Below are positions 19,627 through 20,559 of a stretch of DNA of 20,559 nt, one piece after another. Location of the stretch: the IMG/VR virus record IMGVR_UViG_3300022602_000505, positions 1 through 20,559 of that record; one strand, written 5' to 3'. Origin of the DNA: a virus. The stretch's first letter is position 1; each line of letters opens with the position of its first letter. Below the pieces are notes generated by a model, which worked only from the letters and a program-made list of their open reading frames with translations, did not search any database and had not been told where the DNA came from. The position numbers were made by a program, and so were the translations under genes.

Positions 19627-19840
19627 TCAATGCGGATCTCTCGTCATCGGCTTTCAATTGATTAACACGGATTTGAAATAGATTGTAGAAGCAGAAGATC
19701 ATTAAGATAAACGATCCTGCTACTGTAAGATCTTCAACACTGAAAAACCTTACTAGAGTTTGAACTACAGCAACGACGATTACTACACCGCCTGCGAATT
19801 TCAACATGTCTAAGAGTGCTTGTTTTTGATACTTGTTCAT
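19607..19840 (-). CDS. 77-residue membrane protein
   Basis: A short polar start (MNKYQKQALLDMLK) is followed by two hydrophobic helices at about 15-31 (FAGGVVIVVAVVQTLVRF) and 38-55 (LTVAGSFILMIFCFYNLF). The C-terminal tail (RVNQLKADDERSALIDKIGK) is charged. AAGGAAAC lies before ATG 19840, and its own promoter is at 19870-19898. It is the third small two-helix protein in this block. Function unknown. Confidence 0.65.
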   Translation of the reverse strand: MNKYQKQALLDMLKFAGGVVIVVAVVQTLVRFFSVEDLTVAGSFILMIFCFYNLFQIRVNQLKADDERSALIDKIGK

Positions 19841-19869
19841 TTTGTTTCCTTTTTAAAATGTATGTGTGT

Positions 19870-19898
19870 ATTATAACGCAGGCCTTAGGCCTTGTCAA
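19870..19898 (-). promoter_or_regulatory. sigma-70 promoter, cassette 5
   Basis: The bottom strand has TTGACA (19893-19898), 17 bases, TATAAT (19870-19875), then ACACACATAC. AGGCCT-A-AGGCCT (19880-19892) is an inverted repeat in the spacer, and the upstream gene's TAA stop sits in its centre. Confidence 0.9.
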
Positions 19899-20106
19899 GT
19901 AGTCTCATGAGCTCGTTGTGTAAAAACGACATCTCCTCATGGCTGACATAGAAGTCAGTAGTGGGATCATAGTAGGAGCCTTCCTTAGGATCGTAGTATA
20001 GAACACGACCTGAGAAGTTGAATGGACCTTCGAGACCCCGGCGTGGACCGTACTTGGTACGCATCTGATCTGTTTCAAATCTGTCTGCTACAACTCGGTA
20101 TCCCAT
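19885..20106 (-). CDS. 73-residue early protein, unknown function
   Basis: AAGGAG lies six bases before ATG 20106, and its own promoter is at 20139-20167. The sequence is short and hydrophilic, with aromatic residues in a probable beta region (GYRVVADRFETDQMRTKYGPRRGLEGPFNFSGRVLYYDPKEGSYYDP) and a helical end (EEMSFLHNELMRLLDKA). Its last codons contain the -35 box of the next cassette. Not recognised. Confidence 0.6.
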   Translation of the reverse strand: MGYRVVADRFETDQMRTKYGPRRGLEGPFNFSGRVLYYDPKEGSYYDPTTDFYVSHEEMSFLHNELMRLLDKA

Positions 20107-20138
20107 ATCGCGCTCCTTGTTTGTTTGTGTATGTGTGT

Positions 20139-20167
20139 ATTATAACAGGGAACCTAATCCCTGTCAA
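20139..20167 (-). promoter_or_regulatory. sigma-70 promoter, cassette 6, with perfect spacer dyad
   Basis: The bottom strand has TTGACA (20162-20167), 17 bases, TATAAT (20139-20144), then ACACACATACAC. ACAGGGA and TCCCTGT (20145-20164, six bases between) form a perfect inverted repeat from -35 to -10, the same geometry as at 17293-17312 but a different sequence. The AACCCTACAGGTT box abuts it. Confidence 0.92.
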
Positions 20168-20178
20168 CCTGTAGGGTT
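20166..20178 (-). repeat. AACCCTACAGGTT box, copy 2
   Basis: Begins within the TAA stop of the gene 20177-20488 and runs into the -35 box. Identical to the copies at 17314 and 20546. Confidence 0.75.
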
Positions 20179-20488
20179 ACCAGGTCAATACTCGAGCAGG
20201 GTGACGTATCACGCCTTCATAGTCCAATTGGTCTTGCTCAAACTCTGTGAGGAACTTGTTATCAACAAGGTCCCAAGCAATGATTGTTTCGCGGAAGCCT
20301 TCATTGTTGCATTCGATCTGTGTGCGGAGAGCCATCACTGCCATTGTGGCCTCTGTGTCGTTCTTTACCTTAGGCACCATGTAATCACGTCCGCCTTTGG
20401 CTTTCCAGTACTGTGGGCAAGATCCCACGCCATCCCAATCGTGTGCGCCGTAGTTTTCGTAGACTTGAGTTTGAATGTGTAGTTTCAT
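20177..20488 (-). CDS. 103-residue conserved phage early protein
   Basis: CAGGAG lies seven bases before ATG 20488, and its own promoter is at 20519-20547. The N-terminus KLHIQTQVYENYGAHDWDG with CPQYWKAKGGRDYMVPK is one I recall from short proteins of T4-like phages. The rest is alpha-beta, acidic, with no membrane helix or known active site. Function unknown. Confidence 0.68.
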   Translation of the reverse strand: MKLHIQTQVYENYGAHDWDGVGSCPQYWKAKGGRDYMVPKVKNDTEATMAVMALRTQIECNNEGFRETIIAWDLVDNKFLTEFEQDQLDYEGVIRHPARVLTW

Positions 20489-20518
20489 ATCAGCTCCTGT
20501 TTGTTTGTGTATGTGTGT

Positions 20519-20547
20519 ATTATAACGGATTTGGAATACCCTGTCAA
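20519..20547 (-). promoter_or_regulatory. sigma-70 promoter, cassette 7
   Basis: The bottom strand has TTGACA (20542-20547), 17 bases, TATAAT (20519-20524), then ACACACATACAC. The spacer slot has only an imperfect dyad (four of seven arm positions). The AACCCTACAGGTT box abuts it. The TTA at the window edge (20557-20559) is probably the stop codon of the next gene. Confidence 0.9.
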
Positions 20548-20558
20548 CCTGTAGGGTT
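20546..20558 (-). repeat. AACCCTACAGGTT box, copy 3
   Basis: Third identical copy, again between a likely stop codon and a -35 box. Confidence 0.75.
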
Positions 20559-20559
20559 A

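Overview
The window looks like part of the genome of a distantly T4-related, strictly lytic-type tailed phage, probably from an aquatic setting. The evidence is a gp61-type primase followed by a gp41-type DnaB-family helicase, a virion-type structural protein, T4-like late promoter motifs (TATAAATA and close variants), and many short genes packed with ATGA or TAATG overlaps. I see no rRNA, tRNA, integrase, transposase or CRISPR array. The host cannot be named from the sequence. Perfect TTGACA-17-TATAAT promoters do indicate a bacterial host with an ordinary sigma-70.

Positions 1-5484 (AT-rich, all + strand) hold a run of small conserved phage genes. One of them (93-596) apparently starts at ATT. 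A strong host-type promoter at 2568-2596, carrying two dyads, opens an operon: a lipoprotein, a secreted FlgT/LPP20-like protein, a 60-residue protein, a cupin, and a miniature relative of the DNA polymerase III alpha subunit that keeps the three catalytic aspartates in about 188 residues.

Positions 5465-12728 switch strand repeatedly: an unknown protein (-), a structural protein, primase and helicase (+), a YqgE/AlgH-family protein (-), a nucleotidyltransferase (+), a GNAT-like protein (-), an acyl-lipid/acyl-CoA desaturase (+) and an unknown protein (-). All four convergent gene pairs overlap at their stop codons, twice within a shared TTAA. Several divergent starts sit directly below late-promoter motifs, so some late mRNAs may be almost leaderless.

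Positions 12733-16131 (-) encode a roughly 1,130-residue protein with a complete sedolisin (peptidase S53) prodomain and catalytic domain, a cadherin-like sandwich, an Fn3-like region and a six-blade propeller-like C-terminus. This is most plausibly a virion or secreted protein. Upstream lies about 530 bp without genes, holding a 12-bp hemi-repeat array, a palindrome, a 22-bp tandem repeat and a GC-rich hairpin.

Positions 16665-20559 (all - strand, visibly more GC-rich) look like an early region built from promoter cassettes. There are seven near-identical sigma-70 promoters in 3.5 kb, each with a 17-bp spacer and a shared CACACATACAC-type leader. They drive one short gene each, or in one case a four-gene operon led by an AAA+ ATPase. 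Three promoters carry a common AACCCTACAGGTT box, and several have inverted repeats exactly between -35 and -10.
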